Part shown: one piece after another, positions 48,403-56,611 of the stretch
Layout of the letters: each line of letters opens with the position of its first letter
Numbering within the stretch: the first letter of the stretch is position 1
Assembly (NCBI GenBank): GCA_022791755.1
Contig: JAAVZR010000012.1
Location: forward strand, 23,739-87,738
DNA: 64,000 nucleotides
Direction of reading: 5' to 3'
Source of the DNA: Lachnospiraceae bacterium
GTDB lineage: Bacteria; Bacillota; Clostridia; Lachnospirales; Lachnospiraceae
The notes under the pieces: generated by a model
Told to the model about the DNA's origin: nothing
What the model saw: only the letters and a program-made list of their open reading frames with translations
The model's database searches: none
Made by a program: the position numbers and the translations under genes

Positions 48403-49809
48403 ATGGCACAGAACAATGAACAAATTGCAACAAGCGTATTGGAGGCTATAGGTGGAAAAGAAAATATCACCTTTGTCACGCACTGTATGACTCGTCTTCG
48501 CTTTAACCTAAAAGATATGGGGATTCCGGACCAGGAAGAAATCAAAAAGATCAAAGGGGTGCTGGGCGCCGTCGTCACAGGAGGCCAGTTTCAGATCATT
48601 ATCGGCCAGAATGTCCCCAAGGTCTACGCATCTCTGTGTGACCAGGCCGGTATCGCCAGACAGGAGGCTGTCGATGAAAATCTCGACAAACCGAAGGAAA
48701 AGCTGACTCCCGGAAAGATCGGCAGTAATATTCTGAACTATATGGCCGGCAGTATGACGCCCATGATTCCGGCTATGATGGCTGCTGCCATGTTCCGCAC
48801 CATACAGGTACTCATAGGACCGGGCATGCTTTCTCTGATTACTGCGGAGAGCAGTATGTATATGCTGTGCGATTTTATGTACAATGCGTTTTTCTATTTC
48901 CTGCCTGTCTATCTGGGATATACGGCGTCTAAGAAGCTGAATCTGAACCCGGTGCTGGGCATGATGGCCGCCTGCCTTTTGCTGGTTCCGGAGTTTATGG
49001 CTCTGGCAGGCTCGGAGACATCCTTTAACGTATACGGGATTCCGTGTATTGTGAACAACTATTCCCAGAGCGTACTGCCTATCGTCCTGACAGTCTGGGT
49101 GATGAGCTATGTGGATCGCTTTTTCCGGAAAGTGATTCCGGATATGCTGTCCACTATCTTCGCTCCGTTTCTCACCATGGTTGTCATGGCTCCGCTGGAA
49201 CTGTGCCTGCTAGCTCCTCTGGGCTCCGTCCTGGGCGATTTCATCGGAAACGGCCTGCTGGCTTTTGGCGAGACCGGAGGTTTTCTGGCAGTGGCTATCG
49301 TGGCCGCTCTGTGGGAGTTCCTGGTTATGAGCGGAATGCATAGCGTACTGATTATGTTCGGTATTACTACTTTGCTGACTAACGGATCGGAATCCTTTAT
49401 CCTGGTGGCCGGAGGTTATGCCACCTGGGCTGCTTTCGGCATGGCACTGGGAGCCTTCCTGCGGCTGCGTGATAAGGAAGAGAAATCTCTGGCGTTGGGT
49501 TATTTTGTGTCAGGAATTCTGGGCGGCGTGACGGAACCCGTACTCTACGGCATCGGCTTCAAATATAAGAGACCCTTTATCGCCATGGCCATCGGAGGCT
49601 TCTGCGGCGGTCTCTACGGCGGCCTGATGCATGTGGGAACCTATGTGATGGGAGCCACAAATTTTCTTGCTGTCCTGGGCTATGTGGGCGGCGGCACCAC
49701 AAACATGGTTCATGGCTGTATCGGCGTGGGTATTACCATAGTGGTCACCACGGCGCTGACATATTTCATGGGATTTACGGCCAAAGATCTGGCAGGAGAG
49801 AACTGCTAA
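48403..49809 (+). CDS. PTS transporter subunit EIIBC (glucoside/sucrose-type)
   Basis: A 468-residue sugar transporter. The EIIB domain comes first, with the phospho-Cys28 in FVTHCMTRLRFNL. The EIIC domain has about ten helices (GSMTPMIPAMMAAAMFRTIQVL, FLVMSGMHSVLIMFGITT, SGILGGVTEPVLYGIGFKYKRPF with the GITE-like GVTEP motif). There is no EIIA domain, so a shared EIIA must phosphorylate it, as for MurP or trehalose/sucrose-type permeases. It is under RAT/terminator control. The sugar is not known. Confidence 0.9.
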   Translation: MAQNNEQIATSVLEAIGGKENITFVTHCMTRLRFNLKDMGIPDQEEIKKIKGVLGAVVTGGQFQIIIGQNVPKVYASLCDQAGIARQEAVDENLDKPKEKLTPGKIGSNILNYMAGSMTPMIPAMMAAAMFRTIQVLIGPGMLSLITAESSMYMLCDFMYNAFFYFLPVYLGYTASKKLNLNPVLGMMAACLLLVPEFMALAGSETSFNVYGIPCIVNNYSQSVLPIVLTVWVMSYVDRFFRKVIPDMLSTIFAPFLTMVVMAPLELCLLAPLGSVLGDFIGNGLLAFGETGGFLAVAIVAALWEFLVMSGMHSVLIMFGITTLLTNGSESFILVAGGYATWAAFGMALGAFLRLRDKEEKSLALGYFVSGILGGVTEPVLYGIGFKYKRPFIAMAIGGFCGGLYGGLMHVGTYVMGATNFLAVLGYVGGGTTNMVHGCIGVGITIVVTTALTYFMGFTAKDLAGENC

Positions 49810-49827
49810 AGAACCGGGAAATTTTCA

Positions 49828-49856
49828 TTGACCGCATTTTTACTGTCTGATATAAT
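49828..49856 (+). promoter_or_regulatory. promoter of the deacetylase gene
   Basis: TTGACC (49828-49833), 17 nt, TATAAT (49851-49856). The leader holds a hairpin AATGAAGCC/GGCTTCATT (49892-49936) with no T-run, just before the RBS. Confidence 0.7.
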
Positions 49857-49960
49857 GAAAAAAATACATAAAAAGAATTTTAGGTATTACAAAATGAAGC
49901 CAGGTGTCCGGAAATCTCCGGAACCCCGGCTTCATTAAGATAAGAAAGGAGAAGGTGTTT

Positions 49961-50722
49961 ATGATTCAGCTTATTATCCGTGCGGACGATGTGGGGTACA
50001 GCGAGGCCGTCAATTATGGTATTGCTAAAAGTGTGAAGGATGGTCTGATCCGCAGTGCCGGCGTCATGCCCAATATGCCGGAGGCGGAACACGGCCTGGC
50101 GCTATTGAAGGGCACCGGCGTCTGCCTGGGACAGCACACCAATGTCTGCCTGGGCAAACCCTGCGCCAGTCCGGATCAAATCCCCAGCCTGCTGGACGAA
50201 AACGGCAATTTCAAGAGCAGTAAAACCTACCGGGAAGCCTGGGCAAGGGGGGAAGATTTCGTCGTGCTGGACGAGGCGGTCCTGGAAATCGAGGCCCAGT
50301 ATCATCGCTTCGTGGAGCTGACAGGGGCAGATCCCGCTTATTTTGAGGCTCACGCCGTCATGAGCCACAATCTTTATGAGGGACTGGCCATTGTGGCCAG
50401 ACGTTTCGGACTGCGCTACTGTGACATGACGCCTGCCAGCCCCACAGGGATGTTTGCCGGCCGGCCCATCGCCTGCTGCCCCATGGACAGCATGACTCCC
50501 GATTATGATCCGTTTGAGTGCCTGAAGAAGGGAGTGGAAAACGCCCGTCCCGATATGCCCAATGTCTTTGTCTGCCATCCCGGCTATCTGGACGCCTTTC
50601 TGCTTCGCACCTCCAGCCTGACAGTGAACCGCACCAGGGAGGTGGAGATGCTGTGCGATCCGGCGGTCAGGCAGTGGCTTCTTTCACAGGATGTGGAGCT
50701 GATTTCCTATAGCGATATCTGA
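49961..50722 (+). CDS. ChbG/HpnK (YdjC) family carbohydrate deacetylase
   Basis: A 253-residue metal-dependent deacetylase. RADDVGYSEAVNYGI supplies the Asp ligands, CLGQHTNVCLG and FEAHAVMSH the His ligands. In E. coli, ChbG removes acetyl groups from chito-oligosaccharides so the operon regulator can respond. Next to a PTS EIIBC gene, the substrate may be an imported N-acetylated sugar phosphate, but it has its own promoter and the link is inference. ATG 49961 follows AAAGGAGAAGG. It abuts the convergent asd stop with no gap. Confidence 0.88.
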   Translation: MIQLIIRADDVGYSEAVNYGIAKSVKDGLIRSAGVMPNMPEAEHGLALLKGTGVCLGQHTNVCLGKPCASPDQIPSLLDENGNFKSSKTYREAWARGEDFVVLDEAVLEIEAQYHRFVELTGADPAYFEAHAVMSHNLYEGLAIVARRFGLRYCDMTPASPTGMFAGRPIACCPMDSMTPDYDPFECLKKGVENARPDMPNVFVCHPGYLDAFLLRTSSLTVNRTREVEMLCDPAVRQWLLSQDVELISYSDI

Positions 50723-51808
50723 TTACTTTTTTTCGATGTATTTCTTTGCTGTCAGAAGCTCCGCGCAGAGGATCGCTCCGCCGGCGGCGCCGCGTACCGT
50801 ATTATGAGACAGGCCTACAAACTTATAGTCGTATACCGTATCCTCTCTCAGCCGTCCCAGGCATACGCCCATACCGTTTTCATAATCCCGGTCCAGGGCG
50901 GCCTGCGGACGGTTCTCTTCGTCAAAATAGCGGATGAACTGCCTGGGAGCGCTGGGAAGGGAGAGTTTCTGCGGTTCTCCGCTAAAAGATGCCCAGCGGG
51001 ACAGGATCTCTTCTCTGGAGGGCTTTTTCTCAAAAGAGACAAACACGGCGGCTGTGTGGCCGTTACTCACCGGTACGCGGATACACTGGGTTGTGATCAG
51101 AGGTGCCGCTGCCTTTACGATCACGCCGTTTTCCAGACGGCCCCAGATGCGCAAGGGCTCCTGCTCGCTTTTTTCTTCCTCGCCGCCGATATAGGGTATG
51201 ATATTATCTACCATCTCCGGCCAGTCTTTAAAGGTCTTGCCCGCACCGGAGATAGCCTGATAGGTGGTGGCCACCACTACCCTGGGCCCGAACTCCCGAA
51301 GTGCATGGAGGGCCGGAGTATAGCTCTGAATCGAACAGTTGGGCTTCACGGCGATGAAGCCTCTCACGGTGTTCAGCCGTTTTCTCTGGAAAGGAATGAC
51401 CTCGGCGTGTTCCGGGTTCAGCTCCGGTATCAACATCGGCACGTCCGGTGTCCAGCGATGGGCGCTGTTATTGGAGATGACCGGCGTCTCGGCCTTTGCG
51501 TAGGCTTCTTCGATGGCCCGGATTTCGTCCTTGGTCATATCCACGGCGCTGAATACCAGATCGACCCCGGCGGCTACCGACGCCACATCGTTTACGTCCT
51601 TTACCACGATGGACTTGACGCGCTCCGGCATGGGCGTATCCAGCTTCCAGCGGCTGCCCACTGCCTCCTCATAAGTCTTTCCCGCGCTGCGGGGGCTGGC
51701 GGCTATGGCTGTCACCTCATACCAGGGATGGTTTTCCAACAGGGCGATGAAACGCTGTCCCACCATACCGGTCCCGCCCAGGACGCCTGCTTTTAATCTG
51801 TCGCTCAT
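50723..51808 (-). CDS. asd: aspartate-semialdehyde dehydrogenase (long/archaeal-type)
   Basis: A 361-residue enzyme that reduces aspartyl phosphate, feeding lysine, threonine and methionine synthesis. The NADP motif is GVLGGTGMVGQRFIALLENHP, the catalytic Cys is in VKPNCSIQ, and the catalytic His region is RVPVSNGHTAAVFVSFE. Length and motifs place it in the archaeal/fungal-type subgroup rather than the shorter usual bacterial one. GAGGAGG precedes the start on the minus strand. It is a single gene, convergent with the deacetylase. Confidence 0.94.
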   Translation of the reverse strand: MSDRLKAGVLGGTGMVGQRFIALLENHPWYEVTAIAASPRSAGKTYEEAVGSRWKLDTPMPERVKSIVVKDVNDVASVAAGVDLVFSAVDMTKDEIRAIEEAYAKAETPVISNNSAHRWTPDVPMLIPELNPEHAEVIPFQRKRLNTVRGFIAVKPNCSIQSYTPALHALREFGPRVVVATTYQAISGAGKTFKDWPEMVDNIIPYIGGEEEKSEQEPLRIWGRLENGVIVKAAAPLITTQCIRVPVSNGHTAAVFVSFEKKPSREEILSRWASFSGEPQKLSLPSAPRQFIRYFDEENRPQAALDRDYENGMGVCLGRLREDTVYDYKFVGLSHNTVRGAAGGAILCAELLTAKKYIEKK

Positions 51809-51973
51809 CTTTTTATCCTCCTCGTCTCGGCGGTGGGGAGTATGTGTGGGGCTCCTTCCGCTGAATAGTATATTTATTGTATAATGTATATACTAAATTC
51901 TGTAGAAAATCAAGCCTTTTCTTACCCGGCAGCTGTGATTTGGAGGTTCTTTTAAATTTTTTTATCAGAGGGC

Positions 51974-52002
51974 TTGCTTTTTTATGGAATCTGGTGTAGA
52001 AT
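51974..52002 (+). promoter_or_regulatory. tRNA-Gly promoter
   Basis: TTGCTT (51974-51979), 17 nt, TAGAAT (51997-52002), 12 nt before the tRNA. Confidence 0.65.
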
Positions 52003-52013
52003 AAGAAAGCAAT

Positions 52014-52084
52014 GCGGATATAGTTCATTGGTAGAACACCAGCTTCCCAAGCTGGATAGGCGGGTTCGATTCCCGTTATCCGCT
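52014..52084 (+). tRNA. tRNA-Gly (anticodon CCC)
   Basis: Acceptor stem GCGGATA pairs with TATCCGC. The anticodon arm CCAGC-TTCCCAA-GCTGG gives anticodon CCC (reads GGG). T-arm CGGGTTCGATTCCCG. No encoded CCA. Confidence 0.95.
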
Positions 52085-52089
52085 CGATA

Positions 52090-52115
52090 AAGGTCCCGGT
52101 ATGCGGGGCTTTTTT
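52090..52115 (+). terminator. tRNA-Gly terminator
   Basis: A short GC stem (GTCCCG/CGGGGC with GTATG loop) followed by TTTTTT, directly after the tRNA. Confidence 0.7.
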
Positions 52116-52118
52116 ATT

Positions 52119-52426
52119 GCCGTGCGGCATGACGCCAAGGAACGTATATTCTCCTTTCTTTCTGAAGACGAAAAGAAGAATTATCCGCACTGTTTGATGA
52201 ATTCGGGGCATACGAGACTGCCGAGTCGAAATTTGCTCACGCAATGGATAATTTCCGGCCTCTTATATTAAATCACAGCAATGGCGGCGACTGGCAGGCG
52301 CATAACGTTACTGCTGAACAGATCTATAAGAGACAGGGAAAAATAAAACTGGGTTCAGAAAAGCTGTTCAAGATAACAGAGCAGATCATTCGGGATCATA
52401 TAGAGAAAGGCAGCCTGAAGGAATAA
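52119..52426 (+). pseudogene. 3' remnant of an HD-domain hydrolase, frameshifted
   Basis: Translation from about 52119 gives HDAKERIFSFLSEDEKK in one frame. From about 52178 it continues in another as ELSALFDEFGAYETAESKF and then AHAMDNFRPLILNHSNGGDW, to a stop at 52426. Together these match the C-terminal half of bacterial HD-family (YfbR-like) hydrolases. The 5' half, including the catalytic HD pair, is absent and the break lies at the tRNA-Gly terminator. It is a decayed fragment, perhaps left by recombination at the tRNA. The ATG at 52244 is not a true start. Confidence 0.75.
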
Positions 52427-52433
52427 ATAAATT

Positions 52434-52691
52434 TTATGTCTGGCTCAGAAAGCGGTTAATCCATTCCACCGCCTGACAGATCCCATCCTCGGAAAATTCA
52501 AGGGTACAGTCCTGTTTCTGTTCATCCGGCGTATAGTCAAAAGCATAGGGTTCCGGCCAGACGAAGACGTGCAAATACCTTTTGCCGTCCTGTTCCTCAC
52601 TTTGCAGCAGAAACCGCAGTCCCTGGCAGGAGCCGGAGAAAGTCGTTTTTTTGAGATAACCCAGTGAAAGCACATCTTCTCTTTTCAGCAT
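52434..52691 (-). CDS. conserved small protein, 85 aa
   Basis: An 85-residue soluble protein starting MLKREDVLSLGYLKKTTFSG, with YLHVFVWPEPYAFDYTPDEQKQ and EFSEDGICQAVEWINRF. I recognise the pattern as a small protein widespread in Clostridia, sometimes mislabelled acetyltransferase, but I know no function. ATG at 52691 follows GGGAGG; the longer frame to 52715 would begin inside the -10 box. Its promoter (52714-52742) is the conserved dyad type, copy 2. Confidence 0.8.
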   Translation of the reverse strand: MLKREDVLSLGYLKKTTFSGSCQGLRFLLQSEEQDGKRYLHVFVWPEPYAFDYTPDEQKQDCTLEFSEDGICQAVEWINRFLSQT

Positions 52692-52713
52692 GATATTCCT
52701 CCCAAATGAGGTC

Positions 52714-52742
52714 ATTATACCTTATCTGATAAAGTCTGTCTA
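52714..52742 (-). promoter_or_regulatory. conserved dyad promoter, copy 2
   Basis: Minus strand: TAGACA (52742-52737), 17-nt spacer GACTTTATCAGATAAGG, TATAAT (52719-52714). Matches copies 1 and 3 along the full length including the spacer. Confidence 0.75.
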
Positions 52743-52794
52743 CCCCCGCAAAAGAATCTCATCATGGTATCATTTCACCGAACCCCACGAAAAC

Positions 52795-52832
52795 CGCAAA
52801 AGAGCACCCGAAAGCATCAAACAGAAACTCGC
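52795..52832 (+). repeat. dispersed intergenic repeat, copy C (partial)
   Basis: CGCAAAAGAGCACCCGAAAG then CATCAAACAGAAACTCGC matches copy B (34399-34434) with few changes. The downstream GC-rich half seen in copies A and B is missing. It lies between two minus-strand genes and near promoter copy 2. Confidence 0.7.
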
Positions 52833-52852
52833 CGTCCCGTTCGGTCCATAAA

Positions 52853-53770
52853 CTAAGAATCCCCCAGAGCAATCAGATTTTCCGCCAGCCGTTTCATGTC
52901 CTCTGGCATATCGCAGCTAAAAGAGAGCCTTTCTCCTGTGACAGGCTGGCAGCAGGTGATTTGCCAGGAATGAAGGGCGGTCCGGGTCATGCCGAAGGAG
53001 TGTTCCGTACCATAAAAAGGGTCGCCAGCCAGAGGATGACCTATATATGCCATATGAACGCGGATCTGATGGGTTCGTCCGGTATGAAGCAGAAGGCGTA
53101 CCAGACAGCAGCGGGAGCCGGAGCTCAGGACCTGGTAATCGGTGACAGCCGGCTCCCCGTCCTTTCTGACCTGACGCAGGATCAGGGAATCTTCCCGGCG
53201 GCCGATGGGCGCGCAGATCTGTCCGGAGTCCGGGACGGGGGTTCCGTCTGCCAGAGCCAGATAGAGGCGATGCAGACGGCCGTCACGACGCTGCCTGTCA
53301 AAGGAAGCCGCCGCCACGGCGTTTTTGGCGATGATCAGCAGGCCGGAGGTGTCCTTATCAAGCCGTCCCACGGGCCGAACGACCAGATGCTGTCCCTGAC
53401 GTCCATAGTGATAGACCAGAAGATTGGCCAGGGAATCGTCATAGTGGCCATGGCTGGGATGTACCACCATACCGGCCGGTTTGTTTATGACCAGCATGTC
53501 CTCATCCTCATAGCGAATATCCGGAACGCCTTCTAAGGGCTTTAAATGGTCAGACCCCCGGGCCTCCGGTTCCAGGGACAGGCTCAGGCGCTGCCCTGCC
53601 TGAAGGATGTGGCGCACGCTGACCCGTGTTCCATCGACCAGGATGCCGTCCGGCCGGAACTTCAGCCGGCTTACCTGTCTGGCAGACAGACCGAGGAGCC
53701 GGTGAAGCAGTTCCTTCACCGGCATCCGGTCCATCTCTTCTGTTATCTCTACGTGAATGATCCGTTCCAT
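52853..53770 (-). CDS. RluA-family pseudouridine synthase
   Basis: A 305-residue enzyme with an N-terminal S4 domain (MPVKELLHRLLGLSARQVSRLKF) and the catalytic motif RPVGRLDKDTSGLLIIAKN holding the key Asp. LLHTGRTHQIRVHMAYIGHPLAGDPFYG is the RluA/RluD-type C-terminal motif. It modifies uridines in rRNA or tRNA; the exact site is unknown. It follows a 49-aa ORF by 26 nt and probably shares its dyad-type promoter. Confidence 0.92.
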   Translation of the reverse strand: MERIIHVEITEEMDRMPVKELLHRLLGLSARQVSRLKFRPDGILVDGTRVSVRHILQAGQRLSLSLEPEARGSDHLKPLEGVPDIRYEDEDMLVINKPAGMVVHPSHGHYDDSLANLLVYHYGRQGQHLVVRPVGRLDKDTSGLLIIAKNAVAAASFDRQRRDGRLHRLYLALADGTPVPDSGQICAPIGRREDSLILRQVRKDGEPAVTDYQVLSSGSRCCLVRLLLHTGRTHQIRVHMAYIGHPLAGDPFYGTEHSFGMTRTALHSWQITCCQPVTGERLSFSCDMPEDMKRLAENLIALGDS

Positions 53771-53796
53771 ATTTTTCTCCCGGTATGGGAGGAGGG

Positions 53797-53946
53797 CTAC
53801 CAGCAGATCCGGTATCCTGCCTCCAGCAGTTCGTATTCCAGTTCCTCGCGGTCGGAATCGTTGTTATCGCAGCAAAAACGGCTTCCGTCAGGAAGCATCA
53901 CAGTGTAGTAGTTTCCCCAGTAGTGAAATTCCGCTTTCATAATCAT
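53797..53946 (-). CDS. small protein, 49 aa
   Basis: Begins MIMKAEFHYWGNYYTVMLPD and has a CC pair, an acidic stretch (NNDSDREELEYELLEA), and an end at GYRICW. A GGGAGG site lies 8 nt before ATG 53946. The ORF sits between promoter copy 3 and the RluA-type gene. Its good RBS and start support it. Function unknown. Confidence 0.65.
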   Translation of the reverse strand: MIMKAEFHYWGNYYTVMLPDGSRFCCDNNDSDREELEYELLEAGYRICW

Positions 53947-54099
53947 GGATGGTATCCTCCCTGTCGTTTTTTACACAGTAAAATGTGTGCATATCGGATT
54001 GACAGGGACAGTATAGCAGAAACGATGTCCAATAAAACGGACTTTACTTCTGGGGGATAAAAATTTTTTCGGACAGGATCCGTCCGTGTATGGTTTATA

Positions 54100-54128
54100 G
54101 TATACCTTACCGGACGATGTCCGTCTAG
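54100..54128 (-). promoter_or_regulatory. conserved dyad promoter, copy 3
   Basis: Minus strand: TAGACG (54128-54123), 17-nt spacer GACATCGTCCGGTAAGG, TATACT (54105-54100). Here the dyad CGGAC-ATC-GTCCG is perfect and runs from the -35 into the spacer. It drives the 49-aa gene, about 155 nt downstream. The gap 53947-54170 holds little else apart from a second CGGAC...GTCCG dyad (54071-54087). Confidence 0.75.
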
Positions 54129-54170
54129 CCCAAAGGGATGGGAATAAAAATCCTCGTAAACGGATTACCA

Positions 54171-54956
54171 TCACCATTTTTTCTCCAGCATGTGAATTCC
54201 CTGATACAGCAGCGTGGAAATCAGGCACAGGATAACGATGCTCATGAGCATCCAGTCCATCTTAAAGGTCTGGGACGCGTAAATAATCAGATAGCCCAGA
54301 CCGGCCTTGGCCGACAGAAATTCTCCGATGATGACGCCCACCAGACAAAGTCCCACGTTGACTTTCATATTGCTGATGAGCATGGGGATGGAGCCGGGAA
54401 TAATGACTTTAAACATGACATCCTTCTTGGTGCCTCCCAGAGAATAGATCAGTTTGACCTTATCATTGTCGATCTCCTGAAAGCCGGTGTGCAGGGTGAT
54501 GATGGAACCGAAGACAGCTACGGAGACGGCGGCCACTATCACGGTACTTATACGATTGCCCAGCCACACGATGAGCAGCGGCGCAAGAGCCGATTTGGGC
54601 AGGCTGTTCAGCATGACCAGATAGGGCTCCAGGATCTCCGATGCGGCGGGAAAAAGCCACAGAAGGACAGCGGCCAGCAGACCGAAAAATGTCACGGCCA
54701 GAAAGCTCACCAGCGTCTCTCCCAGCGTCACGCCCAGATGGAGCCACAGGCTTCCGTCGGAGGCCATTTCCCATGCGGTCAGGGCCACCCTGCTGGGGCA
54801 GCTGAAAATAAAGGAGTTGATGAGTCCTGTGCGGGCTGCCGTCTCCCAGGCCGCGAGCAGGATGACGAGCAGAGCGAGACGGCCCCAGATTACTTTTCGG
54901 CGGTGAAAACTGCGTTTTCTCAGATAGTTCAGCTGAGCTTCCGATAGTTTATCCAT
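54171..54956 (-). CDS. ABC transporter permease (SsuC/TauC/ThiX type)
   Basis: A 261-residue membrane protein with six helices. The EAA loop that docks to the ATPase is in YSLGGTKKDVMFKVIIPGSIPMLISNMKVN. The family imports taurine, alkanesulfonates, nitrate, or pyrimidine/thiamine precursors with a periplasmic or lipoprotein receptor. No receptor gene is in the neighbourhood. It overlaps the ATPase gene by 8 nt. A weak terminator-like AATCC/GGATT-TTTATT follows near 54145-54165. Confidence 0.88.
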   Translation of the reverse strand: MDKLSEAQLNYLRKRSFHRRKVIWGRLALLVILLAAWETAARTGLINSFIFSCPSRVALTAWEMASDGSLWLHLGVTLGETLVSFLAVTFFGLLAAVLLWLFPAASEILEPYLVMLNSLPKSALAPLLIVWLGNRISTVIVAAVSVAVFGSIITLHTGFQEIDNDKVKLIYSLGGTKKDVMFKVIIPGSIPMLISNMKVNVGLCLVGVIIGEFLSAKAGLGYLIIYASQTFKMDWMLMSIVILCLISTLLYQGIHMLEKKW

Positions 54957-55713
54957 GCGATTTCAACTCCTTCCATATCAGATTGAAATAATGAGAAAAC
55001 TCTTCCGAGTTGCGTTTTTTTAAGGGCGTGTCGTATCCTTCGGGAAAAGAAACGGTGAGGATCTGCTTGACAGCGCCGGGGCGGCGGGAGAGGATGATGA
55101 TCCGGTCCGCCATGCTGATGGCTTCGGATAAGTCGTGAGTGACCAGGATCGCTGTCTTGCCTTCACGGCGTATGATGGTGCCGATATCGTCCGTCACCTC
55201 CAGCCGGGTCTGATAATCCAGAGCAGAAAAGGGTTCGTCTAATAAAAGCAGATCCGGATCCAGCGCCAGAGTACGGATCAGAGCGGCCCGCTGTTTCATA
55301 CCGCCGGACAGGGCCTGAGGTTTCATTCGGGCAAAAGACGACAGACCGTAGGTTTCCAGCATCCGATCTACCCGGTTAATGTTTTGCGGCGTGAGCTTTT
55401 TCTGGATTTCAAGCCCCAGAAGGATATTGTCATAGACAGAGCGCCATTCAAACAGATGATCCCTCTGAAGCATGTATCCGATACCGCGGGACGGATCCAT
55501 ACGCCGTCCCGTCATCCGGATTTCGCCGCTCTCCGGCTGAATCAGGCCACATATAAGAGAAAGGAGAGTGGACTTGCCGCAGCCCGATGGACCGACGATC
55601 GCCGCAAACTCTCCGGAATTAACTGAAAAATTGATATCTGAAAGCGCCAGCGTTTCTCCGTCTACCGTGTGGTAGGAAAAACTGACATGGCTCAGAGACA
55701 GCAATGCTTCCAT
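54949..55713 (-). CDS. ABC transporter ATP-binding protein (SsuB/TauB type)
   Basis: A 254-residue ATPase. Walker A is GPSGCGKSTLLSL, the signature LSGGMKQRAALIRTLA, Walker B LLLLDEPFSALDYQT, and the switch His in ILVTHDLSEAI. Encoded upstream of the permease on the minus strand, behind TTCACA-17-TACAAT (55771-55743). No substrate-binding protein is adjacent, so substrate is unassigned. Confidence 0.92.
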   Translation of the reverse strand: MEALLSLSHVSFSYHTVDGETLALSDINFSVNSGEFAAIVGPSGCGKSTLLSLICGLIQPESGEIRMTGRRMDPSRGIGYMLQRDHLFEWRSVYDNILLGLEIQKKLTPQNINRVDRMLETYGLSSFARMKPQALSGGMKQRAALIRTLALDPDLLLLDEPFSALDYQTRLEVTDDIGTIIRREGKTAILVTHDLSEAISMADRIIILSRRPGAVKQILTVSFPEGYDTPLKKRNSEEFSHYFNLIWKELKSHG

Positions 55714-55824
55714 GAATCCTCCTTATTTTGATTCTATAATTTATTGTATGGAAGAGAAGGCAGGATGTGAAAGGGGCGGAGGATGCGGTTTATGTGGTAT
55801 TTCTCTGCTTATCATGAAAATCGG

Positions 55825-55853
55825 TTGCGCCGGTGCGGTGTTCGTGGTATCAT
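55825..55853 (+). promoter_or_regulatory. promoter of the ICMT-like gene
   Basis: TTGCGC (55825-55830), 17 nt, TATCAT (55848-55853). Divergent from the ABC promoter at 55771-55743. Confidence 0.5.
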
Positions 55854-55889
55854 CGGAACAATAAAATGATGATGACAGGAGCGTGCGGA

Positions 55890-56468
55890 ATGGGATTTCA
55901 GATCACAGGCATCGGTATCTTGCTGCTGTTTTACGGATGCTATATTATGAAAATGATAAGCCAGAGTAAGAAAGGAATCAAGACGGATCAGATCGGTAAG
56001 GGGAAGACCGGTTCCGAAAGAATCACAGAATTAACGATGAAGACAGCCGCGTATGCGGTTCTGGCTGTGGAAGTTTTGAGCATCATTCTGAATACAGGCT
56101 TTTTAATGGCGCCTGTCAGAATTGCCGGGGCGTGTGCAGGGATAGCAGGCGCCGCTGTGTTTATCGTTTCGGTACTGACAATGCGGGACAGCTGGAGAGC
56201 CGGTGTCTCAAAGGAAGAAAAGACAAGCCTTGTGACGGGAGGGATCTATCAGATCAGCAGAAATCCGGCTTTTTTGGGTTTTGACCTTGTGTATATCGGT
56301 ATTGCGGCGATGTTTTTTAATTGGGCGCTGCTGGCTGCTTCCGTATTTGCCATTGTCATGCTGCATCTGCAAATCGTGAAAGTGGAAGAGCCTTTTCTGA
56401 GGGAGCTGTTTGGGGAGGAATACATGAAATACGGAGAAAAAGTTTGCCGGTATTTGGGCAGAAAATGA
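55890..56468 (+). CDS. isoprenylcysteine/phospholipid methyltransferase-like membrane protein
   Basis: A 192-residue membrane protein with about five helices. The C-terminal GGIYQISRNPAFLGFDLVYIG and EEPFLRELFGEEYMKYGEKVCRYLGRK match the ICMT/PEMT-type SAM-dependent methyltransferase fold (GIYxxxRNP, EE...Y...RYLG). In bacteria such enzymes methylate lipids or unknown small membrane substrates. ATG 55890 is chosen for ACAGGAGCG; the longer frame from 55833 has no RBS. No operon partner. Confidence 0.85.
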   Translation: MGFQITGIGILLLFYGCYIMKMISQSKKGIKTDQIGKGKTGSERITELTMKTAAYAVLAVEVLSIILNTGFLMAPVRIAGACAGIAGAAVFIVSVLTMRDSWRAGVSKEEKTSLVTGGIYQISRNPAFLGFDLVYIGIAAMFFNWALLAASVFAIVMLHLQIVKVEEPFLRELFGEEYMKYGEKVCRYLGRK

Positions 56469-56611
56469 TCTTTTGCCCGGCGAAGACGGACCGGCCGGAG
56501 GAGACGGCATCTGTGCATGATAAGGCTGGCGTCTGTCTGAGAGTCGGGCATGAAAAACAGCTTCCGGGCAGATCCGGGGACAGGGGAATTTCGGAAAAAA
56601 AGAAATGGAGC

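Noticed and set aside
50804..51796. 330-residue plus-strand frame opposite asd
   Set aside because: The minus strand encodes a complete aspartate-semialdehyde dehydrogenase with catalytic Cys and His; the plus frame has no RBS or motif.
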